Of a stretch of DNA of 64,000 nt, positions 12,468-22,335 are shown one piece after another. This DNA comes from Primulina eburnea. Its lineage: Eukaryota; Streptophyta; Magnoliopsida; Lamiales; Gesneriaceae. How positions within the stretch are numbered: position 1 is the stretch's first letter; each line of letters begins with the position of its first letter. A program made the translations under genes and the position numbers. The notes below the pieces were generated by a model. It did not search any database. It saw only the letters and a program-made list of their open reading frames with translations, and was not told where the DNA came from. The stretch spans positions 6,107,057 through 6,171,056 of the forward strand of contig NC_133118.1 in NCBI RefSeq assembly GCF_022965805.1. Reading direction: 5' to 3'.

Positions 12468-13194
12468 TGTAACCCAACTGCATACAAATATAGAAAAATA
12501 GAAAATGCTTAATTAATTATTTTAATTGAATTTGGTAGGCATGTTTACATGTTTAAAATATGGTTTGTTATTAGAATGCATAAAACCGTGTTTAAAGGTT
12601 ATTCGAGACGCGATCGTGGAATGGAGACCGGTGACCATAAAAGAGAAAATAGTTTTATTAAATGATTATTTTTTAATTGTTTAATATATGATATATTTTA
12701 AATGCTATTTTCGAAAATGGTGGTTTTTGATATGTTTTTACGCGCCGAGTCGTATTTTAAACCGATATTCGATTTTTGCCGAAAATAGGGAATTTTTGGG
12801 AACTCAGCTAATATTTTCGAAAAAGTTCTCTAAACGAAATATTTTATCTACTATCTAATGAAGGACTTGATGGTTGAACTAGCTGGACTGATAGTGCACA
12901 TAACCTGATGATCTTTGCTAGTTTTTCCTCACTTATATGATTAAGATTACTTTTAAAGATTTTATGACGTTATGCTTTTGAGTGGTTTTGATAGATTTAA
13001 GAGTTTATGCTTTATTTTGAAAAATGTTAGTTTTATGTTTGGTTGATGATTAACGATTTTATGTTTGGAATTGTATTTTCAGATTTTCAAATAATTAGTT
13101 TGTGAGTTTATTTAAATGGTGCAAGGAATATGACCAAATTTTTATAAAAAAAATTATAATACATTTTAAAGAAAAATGAATAGTGGACGTTTCA
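12468..13194 (+). mobile_element. LTR of a truncated Tekay-type Ty3/Gypsy element
   Basis: It starts TGTAACCCAACTGCATAC and ends GGACGTTTCA. It is followed by a decayed primer-binding site (GTTGATAGAGC, where GTTGGTATCAGAGC would be expected for initiator-Met tRNA priming). Internal text such as CGCGCCGAGTCGTATTTTAA is of a type I associate with Tekay/Del LTRs in asterids. No second LTR is seen in the window. Confidence 0.55.
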
Positions 13195-13475
13195 GTTGAT
13201 AGAGCTATGTTCTTGCAAAAGCTTGTGCCATTGCCAGTTCCGGAAAGATCAGTCATCAAGCCTCAAGTATATAAGTTTAAATACTTTAAATGATTTTAAT
13301 GATGCACATTTACATGGTTTATATGCTTAAGTTACATGTTTAAATGATTTTTAAAGCTAAACGATATTTATGCCTAAAGTTGCTCAAAAGAGAATTTTTT
13401 ATATGCTGCATGATTAGAAGCTTAGATTTAAATGCATGTTGGTTACGTTTAGAATTTAAAAAACGTTCAGATATA

Positions 13476-13612
13476 ATGTCTCTTAGACGCGCAGTTATTA
13501 CCGATAGGCAAGCTGAGACTAATGAAGATCGTCAAGGAAATGCACCCCCACCTCTTAATGGGGATACTGCTACTCGTGTTCTAGAGGATATGGCACGTTT
13601 GTTGCCCATCTA
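13476..13612 (+). pseudogene. 5' fragment of a Tekay-type gag ORF
   Basis: An ATG at 13476 opens about 45 gag-like residues: a basic start (MSLRRA), a Gln/Glu/Asn-rich stretch, a proline run (NAPPPLNGD), then TRVLEDMARLL, the helix that normally precedes the capsid region. Homology stops at about 13612 and the following sequence is unrelated. It belongs with the LTR at 12468-13194. The rest of the element has been deleted. Confidence 0.55.
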
Positions 13613-14089
13613 TGAATTTCTTTTTATTCCTTTGTTGATAGATTCCACCATCTTAAATTTTCATATCATCTTATTTGTTTTGACGCCATATTCAATCCTC
13701 GATTGAACAATCAGACCATCGTGTCCAATTTTTGTTCGTGTGTTCTTCAATTAGATTTTGGAATCCTTCCACAAAGGATGAAGTTTCACAATCATTGCAG
13801 CAACTTTAAAGACTCATTTAAACTAATATATTCCACGTGAATCTCCTGCAATAGTACTTGTATTTCTTGAACTTGACTCACCACAGATTTGGAGTCTACC
13901 ATCTCAGTTCCGTTGAACTTTTCTAGTTTTTATCCTTATGAAAATGGATCATTAATCATTGTTGTAGATGAGGAAGCCATATTCAAATTTTCAGTAAAAC
14001 ATTATTCTAAACATTATTGGTGATAAAACCTCAAAGATGGCAGATAAAAACAGTAAAAGTTGAGGCTAATATTGAGAAGAAGTGGAAAC
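13613..14089. other. Non-coding sequence between TE fragments
   Basis: AT-rich with no recognised coding or structural features. The copy of the GGCAGATAA...GTAAAA repeat also seen near 11328 lies at 14039. Confidence 0.4.
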
Positions 14090-15480
14090 TCAATTTGAAC
14101 TACCTTCCATTGACGAAAAAGCCAAATGGGAGGGGATGTTGATCGAGCTAGAGAAAATATCAAATGCTCAAGAGGCCGTCAACCTGGCAATGCAAAGGGT
14201 TGATGAAATTTCTAAGGAGATAATGAACTGGTTCCACATGTGAGTATATTATCGAACCAGCATTAAAAATGAGAAAAATCTCAAGGTTGTGGCCGAGCTA
14301 GAACAGATTTTGGCATGGAATGAAATAGATCTTATCTCTGAGCACTCCAATGACGAGACTTTATTGAGATGAAAATACAATAAAGCTCTTTGAAAAATTG
14401 ACAACTTCAATTCCTATTGTCCGACATCCAAAGATGATGTTGCAGTCATTAGCCACCTAGAGATGGACGCTCTATCTCTGTCAATGATGGTGAAAGTCAA
14501 ACGGCAGGATTATGAACTTCTAGTTGCTGAGGAAGAAGATCTTTCAGCTATTATTGACTAAGGAAAAAGCTAGGCTAGTGATCATCCAGTCTCAAAAGAA
14601 ATACCCACCCAAACTCAAGCTGTTGAGGAAGTTGTGATAGAAAAAAAGTTCATACGACTCCTACACAAACCCAGAAAGAGTCTACAGCCTCTTTACCACT
14701 CCAATTACTGATTTAACCATTTCAAATTATCCCACCATTACTATTCTTACAGAAGCACCTTCATCTCCTCCTCCATAAGAAAATCAGACTGGAGATATCC
14801 GGAGATGCCTTTGAATTTTGTGGATGAAGTGGTTCGTTCATTATCTCAGTTTGAATTCGATCAGTCCAAGATGGACCCTTCTCCTTTGCATCAAGATCCA
14901 ATTTCTGAGAAATAAGGAGTCTATACAAAAGAAGATCTCCAAATTGATTCACTTTCAACCACTCCAACTGGTGAATTTATGGAAGAAGATCAGATAATAT
15001 CTCCAGAAAATATGACCATCAAGGACATAGTTATTCACAACGTCTTTAAATAAGAAGGTGAACATGTACAATTGGGACCATAATAAATGGAAGAAGTGGA
15101 AAACCCATAGCCCAATCAAAATCAAACTATATGTCCCAACCCTCTTGATATGTTCAAACTTGGACCTTCAACATCACAAAGCACTCAAATCTAAGAAACA
15201 AAGGACGAATAGATTGAAGATCTTTTGCCCCCAACAAGTTTCGAATCATTTGCATATTGTCTATCAATCAATCAATCAATTCACTTGAAATCAAATATTT
15301 TGCCCATATAATGGCATTCGATAATTTCAAATATCAAATTATGAAGGAATTGAAATCCATTAGGATGCAAAGCCGCATACTTGCTGCTGATCAATTTAAA
15401 ATGAAGCATCAAACAATAAACATGAATATTGAACTATTCGGACAGATGCCCCAACTAAAGAATCATATGAATCAGTAGAT
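14090..15480 (+). pseudogene. Decayed TE-like reading frame, family uncertain
   Basis: Across several plus-strand frames there is coding-like text broken by many stops: an acidic helical part (AKWEGMLIELEKISNAQEAV, about 14125-14190), SLSMMVKVKRQDYELL near 14475, FVDEVVRSLSQFEFDQSKMD near 14820, and TTPTGEFMEEDQI near 14960. The composition resembles the long hydrophilic extra ORFs of retrotransposons that are abundant in some Lamiales genomes, from memory and without a search. It is followed by a polypurine-like stretch (GACAAAAAGGAAAAAAT, ending 15891) and an LTR-like TGTTAGAATC. I infer the 3' portion of an old LTR element. A decayed host gene remains possible. Confidence 0.4.
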
Positions 15481-15891
15481 GGATCATCTTCAAATAACCA
15501 TTGGTAGCCAATTGTAAGAAATCCTTGAATATATGCAGCGTGATGACGTGAAAAATGGGAAGATGTGGATTAAATAAATCTTGAAGAGAGGGAAATGCGG
15601 GTTGAGAAAGAAAGATATGAAGAATCGAAATAGCTGATGAGATAAGAAGGCAAGAGGAAGGAGTCATAAATAAAAGAGAAGGCGGAAGCAGTGGTGCTGG
15701 CAACTCGATTCTACGTATATAGGTTTTCAATTTATTTTTTAGATCTAATCGGCTGTTGTTTTTCTTATGCAATATATCAATGGGCTTTATTATTTCAATG
15801 AATACATTTTTCAATTCATGTATTATTTGCCTTAACAGTTTATCTGTATTTTTTTTAGTTTTGCAGCTTGGTTTTGACAAAAAGGAAAAAA

Positions 15892-16860
15892 TTGTTAGAA
15901 TCTAAATCACCATAAGTTTTGGTAATGACAATAATAACGTCGAGCTGTTTCAAGAGTCCAAATGTCATTTGTATTGCAGGACTTTCAACCCCAGGATCAA
16001 CTCAAGATACTCAACATATTATCAGTGTTTCAATATGAAAACTTCAAAATATCATTTGTCTCTGACCAGACCATTGAGATGATTTAAAACTTACATTTAT
16101 CCGACTGGTCAGACTGTGTATCAAAGTGGATAATTTTAACTCCAACCTTTCATAGAATACCAGTTAAAATATTAATACACAATATCCTACCAACTCTCGA
16201 TTTATAAAATGTTTCCTAAAGTATCTAAATTCAATTAGCTTTTTCAGAAGATATGAGCTAAAAATCGCAAAAAAAAACATTAAATGGGATTTAATGCTGT
16301 GAACAATTATTGAAAGCGACAAATTCATTATGTCAGGAGATAGTACATATGATCGTCGAAAATAACTTTCGAGTATTGGAGCTTTTCGACTATAAATATG
16401 TAGATTCAAAAGTCGAGAAAAAACATACGTGTACTTCGATTTTAAATATTACAAGATTTCGAGAACTTTTATTAAAACAAATATTAAGATCCTCAACATA
16501 GCACACTCTTATCAGATCTTCTAAGAATCATTTTGTGCTACCCTACTATCTCAAGCTGCAAAGCTAACTGATGGCGTTTGTATTATTTTATGGTGAACTG
16601 ATGATTCTTAAACAACCATAAATTATTGTGTGATAAATAAGAGTTTCGATTTAGGCAGAGTCTTATTTGAAGTGAGTTGTTATAAATTGTTGTAAAATAA
16701 AAGTCTTTCAGTGAATTCATTCCTAAATGTAAGAAATGGTGACACATGAGTATTCATCTCCAAACATCCATAAATTGTGTCTTATTTACATTATACACTT
16801 TATATTGTCTATTTTCATATCTAACAGTTGTGTTAACAGTTGCTTGATTTGAATATTTAA
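15892..16860 (+). repeat. Possible 3' LTR of the decayed element
   Basis: Starts TGTTAGAATCTAAATCACC directly after a purine-rich tract. Internal text (GCTACCCTACTATCTCAAGC) resembles LTRs of SIRE/Maximus-type Copia elements as I remember them. The right end, near TGTTAACAG at about 16840, is a guess, and no target duplication was found. Confidence 0.3.
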
Positions 16861-17759
16861 TATATCAAAAGTATAATCAAATTATTTTCGTACTTATTCA
16901 CGTTAAGTGGTCCAGAAAATTCTAGTTGTTTAAGAAAGTACCTTAACAACCTAAAAATAGTTAAGGAAGAAACGATTTTAGCAAATATTTTAACAGAATT
17001 TATTTACTCCTTTTAAACTGTTCTGATCCCAAAAAATACCAAACCTATCTCCTATGAATCGACGACGATAATATAGTAAGATGCATCATAATTTTGTGAA
17101 CTCTGTATATTTGCAGTTCCCATATGATATAATTATTCATATTATGATAGAGTAAGTGAATTCTTGATCAATATTAGTTGTAACTTCGATTTTCTTATAC
17201 CAACATTTTATTAGACGAGCATGTCGCACAAGATTTTCCCAATTCAATTTACCTAGCTATAAACTCAATTTACCTAGCTATAAACATGCTTTGCAAGATA
17301 TTATATTAATACACAGGTTTACATAGTTCACACCAAATTATAGCAACTACACATCCATCTTCATAAAAAAAAGGTGCATTTAGCTAACGAAACCATCGTT
17401 CTAGAAGTCAACCCTTAAATGCAAATATATATATATATAATGAGAATAAATAGAAGCTTCTGAGGAATTTTGTTCCTGGGCAAAGACTTGACCCAACACA
17501 GCCAATTTTCTTGATCATATCCTCCAAATAATTAACCCATCGACGAATAATATAATTGTCCATCTAGAAGCATGATTTTCATATGTATACGAAACATATA
17601 AATTTAATATACAACTTTTAAATTTAATAAACTATCATATAACTTAATATACACCAATATTCATCGCCACACGATATGCACATGCATATATATCAAACTT
17701 TAATATAAACATCATTTTGTATATACTAAATGTTCATACAACTAGTAATTATATTATAT
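16861..17759. other. AT-rich intergenic DNA
   Basis: No coding sequence. A 22-base direct repeat including ATTTACCTAGCTATAAAC occurs near 17247 and 17267. Nothing else noted. Confidence 0.45.
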
Positions 17760-17768
17760 TATAATAAA

Positions 17769-17929
17769 GACAAAAACTTGTGTGAGACGGTCTCACGGGT
17801 CATATTTTATGAGACAGATATCTTATTTGGGTCATCCATGAAAAATATTACCTTTTATTGTGAATATCTGTAGAGTTGATCCGTCTCAAAGATAAAGATT
17901 CGTGAAACTGTCTCACAAGAGACCTACTC
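17769..17929 (+). mobile_element. MITE-like element, copy B
   Basis: Flanked by a perfect 9-bp duplication TATAATAAA (17760-17768 and 17930-17938). It starts GACAAAAACTTGTGTGAGAC with the palindrome GTGAGACGGTCTCAC just inside, and ends GTCTCACAAGAGACCTACTC. The ends are imperfect inverted repeats (CTTGTGTGAGAC versus CTCTTGTGAGAC). It ends about 150 bp upstream of the TATA box of the ZCF37-like gene. Confidence 0.82.
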
Positions 17930-18085
17930 TATAATAAATATTTATTTTTCATAGTAATTTATATTTCATAAAAAAAAAGTATATTATCGAGAGGGATTTT
18001 TTTATAAATTTTTAGTTTTTTGATAAACTTGGAAGTTTCTCCAAGAGTTTCACACTAGCTAGTTAATACTTTAATTTACATAAAT

Positions 18086-18098
18086 TATATATATAAAT
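18086..18098 (+). promoter_or_regulatory. Probable TATA box of the ZCF37-like gene
   Basis: TATATATATAAAT lies about 130 bases upstream of the start codon at 18226, leaving room for a short 5' UTR. It is the best TATA-like match in the proximal upstream region. The assignment rests on position and sequence only. Confidence 0.5.
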
Positions 18099-18225
18099 GA
18101 CATTGACTGCTTGGCTCTCATTTTCTTGGATTTAATCCATTCAACTGAAGAAAAAATAAATAGCCCATCGATCCAAAAACATCATCGAAAGGAACCAAAT
18201 CAAAATTAGACACGTTAATAACCAG

Positions 18226-19017
18226 ATGTTCATCTGTGGCAGTGCAAGCTTCAGTCATCAAGATGAAGATGATAGAGTAATCAGTTCGTATCCGGCACCG
18301 AAGAGAACGACGAAAAAGAGCTTGAGTTTCTGCAGGATCGGCAAGAATTACACCACGAAGAACCCTTATGCAAACCGAGGATTGGACAAATTCTACGCCC
18401 TTTTGTCCGAACTTGACGAGAAGCGACAGATGATCTACGCACGGATGGGTTCCGAAGCGATCTCCTTCGTGCAGTTTGTCTACTCTAACGACTCGGATAA
18501 AATCAAGCCGGTGGTGGTGAGGGTTAAGGAAAGAAAAGAAGAAGCTAACCCTACAAACCTCGCCAAGAAACCGGTCATTACTACTGTAAATAATCCGGTC
18601 GGAATACGCAGGAGTCATTCCGCGATAGGATCCGAAAAAGTTCATCAAGAGAAGATTAATCAGGTGCCCGATGAAAAACAAACGCAGAAGAAAAAGTCAT
18701 GCCTCACATGTAGCGAGAGTTTTAAGGTTGAAAACTTGAGACAACCTTTTTGCTCTTTCCCAATGATGGTGGTCTTGATTTTGATCTTTCTGGCTATCTT
18801 TGGACGATCTTTCGCGATATTGTGCGCTTCGATCGGATGGTATTTGATCCCTGGAGTCACAGGAGATAGCTGGATTTCGTCACCACATGCAAGAAAGGCG
18901 AAGAGGAAGGATTTCGATAGGAAATCGAGTGAAATAACGAAGATTGCGAATAAGGATAATAATGATATTGGTGTTCCAACTTATCCAACCAGTGTTGTCA
19001 ATAAGTCTGCCAAGTAA
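18226..19017 (+). CDS. ZCF37: ZCF37-like plant protein with C-terminal membrane segment
   Basis: Single-exon ORF of 263 residues. The N-terminal half carries the family core at about residues 46-88: KNPYANRGLDKFYALLSELD, then EKRQMIYARMGSEAISFVQF and VYSNDSDKIKPVVV. The middle (90-170) is basic, Ser/Lys-rich and poorly conserved. A strongly hydrophobic stretch at about residues 180-212 (PMMVVLILIFLAIFGRSFAI and the following residues) predicts one membrane span or hairpin near the C-terminus, followed by a basic tail. The resemblance to Arabidopsis ZCF37 comes from memory of that family, whose biochemical role is unknown. The start is the first in-frame Met in a sensible context, with a TATA box 130 bases upstream. 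The TAA falls at 19015-19017. Length is near that of the family. The gene stands alone with no neighbour in a shared unit. Confidence 0.85.
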   Translation: MFICGSASFSHQDEDDRVISSYPAPKRTTKKSLSFCRIGKNYTTKNPYANRGLDKFYALLSELDEKRQMIYARMGSEAISFVQFVYSNDSDKIKPVVVRVKERKEEANPTNLAKKPVITTVNNPVGIRRSHSAIGSEKVHQEKINQVPDEKQTQKKKSCLTCSESFKVENLRQPFCSFPMMVVLILIFLAIFGRSFAILCASIGWYLIPGVTGDSWISSPHARKAKRKDFDRKSSEITKIANKDNNDIGVPTYPTSVVNKSAK

Positions 19018-20854
19018 CATAGTGGCCAATGAAGAAGATAGTGAACATTGGTGCTCCTAAGTTCTTCATCTCAATTTTTTTTTTTGTAAAATTTGGAATC
19101 TTGAGAGGCCGGCTCGAAATGTAAATATTTTTGTTCGATTCGTGTTAATAAGTTTGTTCGAATGTTTGCGAAAAACCGAGGCAAGAGTACTAGATCATTT
19201 CTGGTGTTAGATCTGCCTAGTTCTGGTCTTGTTTTTTCTGGTTTTGTGCATGCATATTTGTTCTTGTTATTATTTTATTTTATTTTTAGCTGTTTGATTT
19301 TGAGTATGTTGATTTGATTAATTGCATTGAATGAATCCATATATTTGACTTGTTCTTTGCGCGTAACATTATGTATGAAATCAATGTTCATGTTCAACTT
19401 CAACGCTAGCTCTTCATGAAATACGTGTGATCTGCTCAAAATTTGTGTTCTTTTTATGTCAATGTTGGTATTCTCTGAAATCGGAACAAAAGTTCAGTGA
19501 AGTTCATATATCTTTTTATTCAGAAATTTGGTTTCAATTTTCTTGCTTATGATGATTTTAGAGCTAAAATGTTGGATATTTTATGAAGGGAAGATTACGA
19601 TTTTTGGGTTTTGATGACGTCAAGTTGCATAACTTGTTTTGAGTTTTAGTCATGTAACTTGTCCAAATTGCTGGATAAAGATCAAATTTTGACATGTTAC
19701 ACGACTGATACACAAAATAGGTCAACTTACGTTACTGAAATCATAATTTTCTCTTTTATATATGAATTATGTGTGATTTTGTGGCTTGAGTACAAGTTAC
19801 TTTAAGTCATGTGTTATCTTAATAGTTGATCTGATGGTCATATTTACCACATTAACAATATACATATTATTATTAATCATATGTTAAAATATAGACTTTT
19901 TGATACACAATCGCTTGATCATAGCAATATGAAATTAAAGTAGGTACACGGAGTATCTACTTATCATGTATATTTGCCAAAAAAATTAGCATTAATGCAA
20001 TAAATTGAGTTTGTTTTTTGCACAATTATTAACCTTAATTTTCGATGAACTTCACAATTTTAGCCTAAAATGTCAGCAATACCGAGTGTCATGTTAGCGA
20101 CGTTCCATATCGATATTTTGACGAAAATTGAATTAAAAATATTAAATATCAATTATTGTACAGAGATCAAGTTTTGAGCAATTAAAATGAAATGTTATTA
20201 ATTTATCCCTTTCAGACTGAGAAAAATAGTTCACGATAAACCAAATAGAACATCGATTGACCATGGATTTAGGGTAGATTATTAACAGAAGGTTATGACC
20301 GTCATATTAAATAAATAAATCAAACAGAAGGTTTCTTTGAACAACCTCTTCACAATTTTGTATTTTTTACTAGTATTTTATTTTAGAGCAAGTTTTTATG
20401 AGACGGTCTCACGTGAGTTTCTGTGTTTATTTTATGTTATACTAGCGGATTCTGACATATACGATGTGTGTGTGTTCGTGTCTTATGTAAAAGAATAAAG
20501 AAAGAAGTAATTTTTTTTTAAATTTGAAAATAAAAGTTGTAAAATTTTGAAATTGAAATGATGTGAGATAAAATAAAATATATAATAAAATCATGTAGTT
20601 AGATGTGAGATATTTAGACAAATCCAAAATTAAGTCAGGACTCCAAATATAAAGTTAGCACACAAAAAATTAATGTAAATTTAGTTATTTCTAATCAAAC
20701 ATCAATGAAATTAATTACATAAAAATATAATATATCCAAAACTAATTCATAAATTTCAATTTCTCAAAGATACAAGAGACTCAAAATTCAATCATTCTGA
20801 AATATAAAATATCCAAAACTAAATTCATAAATTTGTTATGGATATTATAAGAAA
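19018..20854. other. 3' flank of the ZCF37-like gene and intergenic DNA
   Basis: The 3' UTR probably extends a few hundred bases. The remainder is AT-rich with no coding sequence I can support, apart from the MITE end fragment at 20388-20420. Confidence 0.45.
20388..20420 (+). repeat. Isolated end fragment of the MITE-like family
   Basis: GCAAGTTTTTATGAGACGG followed by TCTCACGTGAG matches the 5' end of copies B and C, but the body and other end are absent. It is a truncated copy or a chance remnant of the palindrome. Confidence 0.5.
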
Positions 20855-21036
20855 GGCAAAAACTTATGTGAGACGGTCTCACGGGTATTATTTGTGAGAC
20901 GGCTCTCTTATTTGGTTTACCCATAAAAGAGTATTACTTTTTATGCTAAGAGTACTATTTTTTATTGTGAATATGGGTATTGTTGACCCGTCTCACATAT
21001 TATGATCCGTGAGACGGTCTCACATGAGACTCACTC
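20855..21036 (+). mobile_element. MITE-like element, copy C
   Basis: Flanked by a perfect 9-bp duplication TATAAGAAA (20846-20854 and 21037-21045). It starts GGCAAAAACTTATGTGAGAC and carries GTGAGACGGTCTCAC near both ends. It closes GAGACTCACTC. It is about 20 bases longer than copy B because of a partly duplicated internal TATTACTTTTTAT-like segment. No coding capacity. The constant 9-bp duplication suggests mobilisation by a Mutator-like transposase, which is an inference. Confidence 0.85.
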
Positions 21037-21045
21037 TATAAGAAA

Positions 21046-21699
21046 AGAAACCCACGTCGTTTTAAACTCTATATCAAAATTTTAATGTAATGTCCGGTTA
21101 TCTCTACAAATGATCTCATTGCTAATTACGTTGTTATGGCTATCATTACGGGTTTAAAATCTTCATTATCATATGTTTAAGTTTTATATGACATGATATA
21201 TGGTAAATATAATATCATTCATTTTATGAAAATGAAATAGGATTGTACAAACTATGTAAATGTATGGATATTACTTTCTAGAACATTGATGCATTAGTAT
21301 TGACATTGAAATATGTAAATCTAGAAAAATTACTCCAACAAGTGTTCTTATGTTTTGAGAGTAAGTTGACCTTATTCTTTGATGTAATATATGAGAATAA
21401 TATGATTTTCATCATGGTTTTCAAAGGATTTATGCTATTTGAAGATAATTTGGTGACTGAACATGGGTTGTTAATACCTGAAAGATGGAAACTTATCGAA
21501 TTTATTGGTCAATAATGATTACAGACATGGATCGTACGACCCATTTACCCTATGAGCATCATGGATCGTATGATCAACCACAATAGTATATGAACATATT
21601 AGTATATATGATCAACCAAAATAGCTTGTGAATATCATATAACTTGACCACGGTTTTCACGCTATAAATGCATTATATTTCAAATAATTCAGAGTTTGA
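21046..21699. other. AT-rich sequence, flank or outer part of element T
   Basis: Imperfect GGATCGTA(C/T)GA...CC and ATGATCAACCA repeats occur between 21530 and 21625. The small ORF at 21300-21515 has no recognisable domain and I do not support it as a gene. Confidence 0.4.
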
Positions 21700-22300
21700 A
21701 CACGAATTGAATAGTATGACCTTTCTTTCCATATTGATATGTACAAAACCCAATTTTCCAAGATTATAAACTCAGGATTATGTGATGATATCCAGGTGAA
21801 TTGAGTGAGCAGGGTCGGGACAATCCACCAGATTTGATAAAAGTTTTTGTTTAGGAAAATGAGCAAGGAATATAGCTTCAATTGTAACCTGCAAATAAGG
21901 GAAAGAACTCGTGAATGGGCGCCGGAGGGGTGTCCTGCGTGGCTACTTCGATGCTTAAGTCAGCAGGTTGAAAGTGAAGGATAATGACAATATATGTGAA
22001 GATATATGTGAATGCCAAGAGCTTAGAAACAAGAATGTCTCCATCCATTAAAATGAAATACATACCTGCTATTTATAGGAATGAAGGTGGTAGGTACCTT
22101 ATTTTCAGTGCCTACTTGCCACTTGTAAGCTTAGATGTTGACGTCATGTCACGCCGTCCTATTTTTTCATCATGTCACATTAGTAGGATTCTGTTAGGAA
22201 TGCTTATCGAGGTAAGATTTTACCTACTTTCGGCACTCGAGTATGGCATTGTTATCGGTGTCCCGGGTAGAAATCACCCGAGAGCTTATAAGAGTCAGTC
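21700..22300 (-). repeat. 3' LTR-like region of element T
   Basis: Minus-strand text contains a TATA box, then CTGACTTAAGCATCGAAGTA and the block CACCCCTCCGGCGCCCATT. I recognise these as typical of the R/U5 part of Tat-lineage LTRs in dicots. Exact ends and the target duplication were not found. Confidence 0.5.
22069..22079 (-). promoter_or_regulatory. TATA box in the T LTR
   Basis: Minus strand CCTATAAATAG, a near-consensus plant TATA box, lies upstream of the conserved R/U5-like block. It would drive leftward transcription out of the LTR. Confidence 0.5.
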
Positions 22301-22335
22301 CAGGCAAAAATCAACAAGATCGGGAGGTGACTGGC
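22228..22335 (+). pseudogene. Left portion of the antisense ORF of T, cut by S
   Basis: Once S and one copy of its CTGGC target duplication are removed, a plus-strand frame runs from here across the join into the larger exon at 33162. The join gives QDREVTGSHEEDEDL without a stop. An ATG lies at 22228. Because the segment overlaps LTR-like sequence, the true N-terminus is uncertain. Confidence 0.4.

Noticed and set aside
21300..21515. 71-codon frame as a small gene
   Set aside because: AT-rich, hydrophobic by composition, no start context, no family resemblance, and it lies next to TE sequence.
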